From Omphalotus guepiniiformis (Eukaryota; Basidiomycota; Agaricomycetes; Agaricales; Omphalotaceae), in assembly GCA_028554645.1 (NCBI GenBank), contig JAQOOI010000076.1, forward strand, positions 124,001 through 188,000: DNA of 64,000 nt, read 5' to 3'. Below are positions 63,517-64,000 of the stretch, one piece after another. A program made the translations under genes and the position numbers. The notes below the pieces were generated by a model. The model had not been told where the DNA came from. It ran no database searches and worked only from the letters and a program-made list of their open reading frames with translations. Position 1 is the stretch's first letter. The number at the start of each line of letters is the position of its first letter.

Positions 63517-63999
63517 TCAGATCGTCTTCTTCTTGTCCTTCTTACTCTTCTTCTTCTTGCTCTTATCAGCGGTGTCGTCTGTCACGCTGGGAGCAGGGCT
63601 ATCGTTCGATCCTCGTACACTCCCCCCTGCACCATCATCTGTCGACACTCGGGGCGAACTCTCCTTGTCTCTCTTCAAACCAGGAATATTAGGTATTATT
63701 GACCCCACGGACCCCTGTTTTCGTGCCGTGATCGATATCCTTCTTGCTAGTCGTTGAAAATTTTGTGATGAGATACGTTTCCGTTTAGGTTCAGCATCAG
63801 GGTCAGGTGTCCCGCTTCGTGATGGATGGTTAGCATTCTCAAAGGTGACTCCGGGTGTCGGCGGTGGAGACTGGAGCGGTGTAGTGGTAGCATCAGGCGA
63901 ATCAGGGAATGCCACCGCTGGTGAGGATGGCACAGATGGTGCAGCTGCAGGTTCAGAGGGAGGCACTGGCTCCTCTTCAGCCGCAGGCGCTCCCTCAGG
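63517..63999 (-). CDS. Partial protein, C-terminal part only, function unknown
   Basis: Open frame from the right window edge to a stop at 63517. Pro/Ser/Ala-rich (FPDSPDATTTPLQSPPPTPG), then a basic patch PKRKRISSQNFQRLARRIS, a short helix, and a strongly basic end KSKKKKSKKDKKKTI. The frame continues beyond the edge (PEGAPAAEEEPVPPSEP). Low-complexity composition gives no family match. The lysine-rich tail suggests nuclear or nucleic-acid association, which is inference only. Confidence 0.6.
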   Translation of the reverse strand, partial: PEGAPAAEEEPVPPSEPAAAPSVPSSPAVAFPDSPDATTTPLQSPPPTPGVTFENANHPSRSGTPDPDAEPKRKRISSQNFQRLARRISITARKQGSVGSIIPNIPGLKRDKESSPRVSTDDGAGGSVRGSNDSPAPSVTDDTADKSKKKKSKKDKKKTI

Positions 64000-64000
64000 C

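Overview
This window is nuclear DNA from a filamentous basidiomycete, almost certainly an Agaricomycete (mushroom class). The evidence is: genes cut by many 46-70 bp introns, very dense gene spacing, recognisable basidiomycete orthologs, and several transposon-linked protein families typical of that class. No CRISPR, operon or prokaryotic feature is present, and I could not recognise a tRNA or rRNA gene. Exon coordinates were derived by hand from splice motifs, reading phase and family conservation, so single junctions may be off.

Layout. (1) 1-8.4 kb is repeat-rich: the gag end of a Ty3/gypsy-like retrotransposon leaving the left edge, a decayed PIF/Harbinger transposase, a 113-bp tandem duplication and a possible LTR edge. 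(2) 8.4-24.6 kb is a compact host block. It holds PPT1-like palmitoyl-protein thioesterase, a concentrative nucleoside transporter, a DCAF7-type WD40 protein, two tandem paralogous MFS sugar transporters, a conserved 155-aa protein, an Apq12-like membrane protein, mitochondrial pyruvate carrier MPC2, and a CBM5/12 + DM9 protein. (3) 25.0-43.9 kb is an unusual 18.9-kb interval bounded by 25-bp inverted repeats, each backed by subterminal minisatellites. At one end it carries a 1212-aa HECT-like protein gene, and at the other an apparently intact 558-aa integrase-type DDE transposase gene. Between them lie a dioxygenase-like family protein, an LRR/F-box-like fragment, a long-TIR palindromic insertion with its own empty-site paralog, and a GC-richer island with a DGK1-like lipid kinase, a Ser/Thr-rich membrane protein and a possible acid-phosphatase remnant. 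(4) 44.8-64 kb is a second host block: CipC/DUF3759-like protein, Zn2Cys6 regulator, proteasome ATPase RPT6, COG5, acetolactate synthase regulatory subunit ILV6, PDK1-type kinase, HMG-box factor, glycine-rich RRM protein, and a partial gene at the right edge.

The most interesting object is the 25.0-43.9 kb interval. It may be one giant cut-and-paste element carrying a transposase, a HECT-like protein and host cargo, or alternatively two copies of one element family flanking a host island. A second theme is intron biology. Several introns repeat the start of the downstream exon at their own 5' end (ILV6, MFS2, and twice in RPT6), and several use GC-AG boundaries, one of them inside the PPT1 catalytic motif. 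In RPT6 no simple GT-AG choice restores the conserved protein.

Functionally, the host genes are ordinary housekeeping and nutrition functions: membrane transport of sugars and nucleosides, pyruvate entry into mitochondria, branched-chain amino acid synthesis, Golgi tethering, protein degradation, and lipid-linked signalling.
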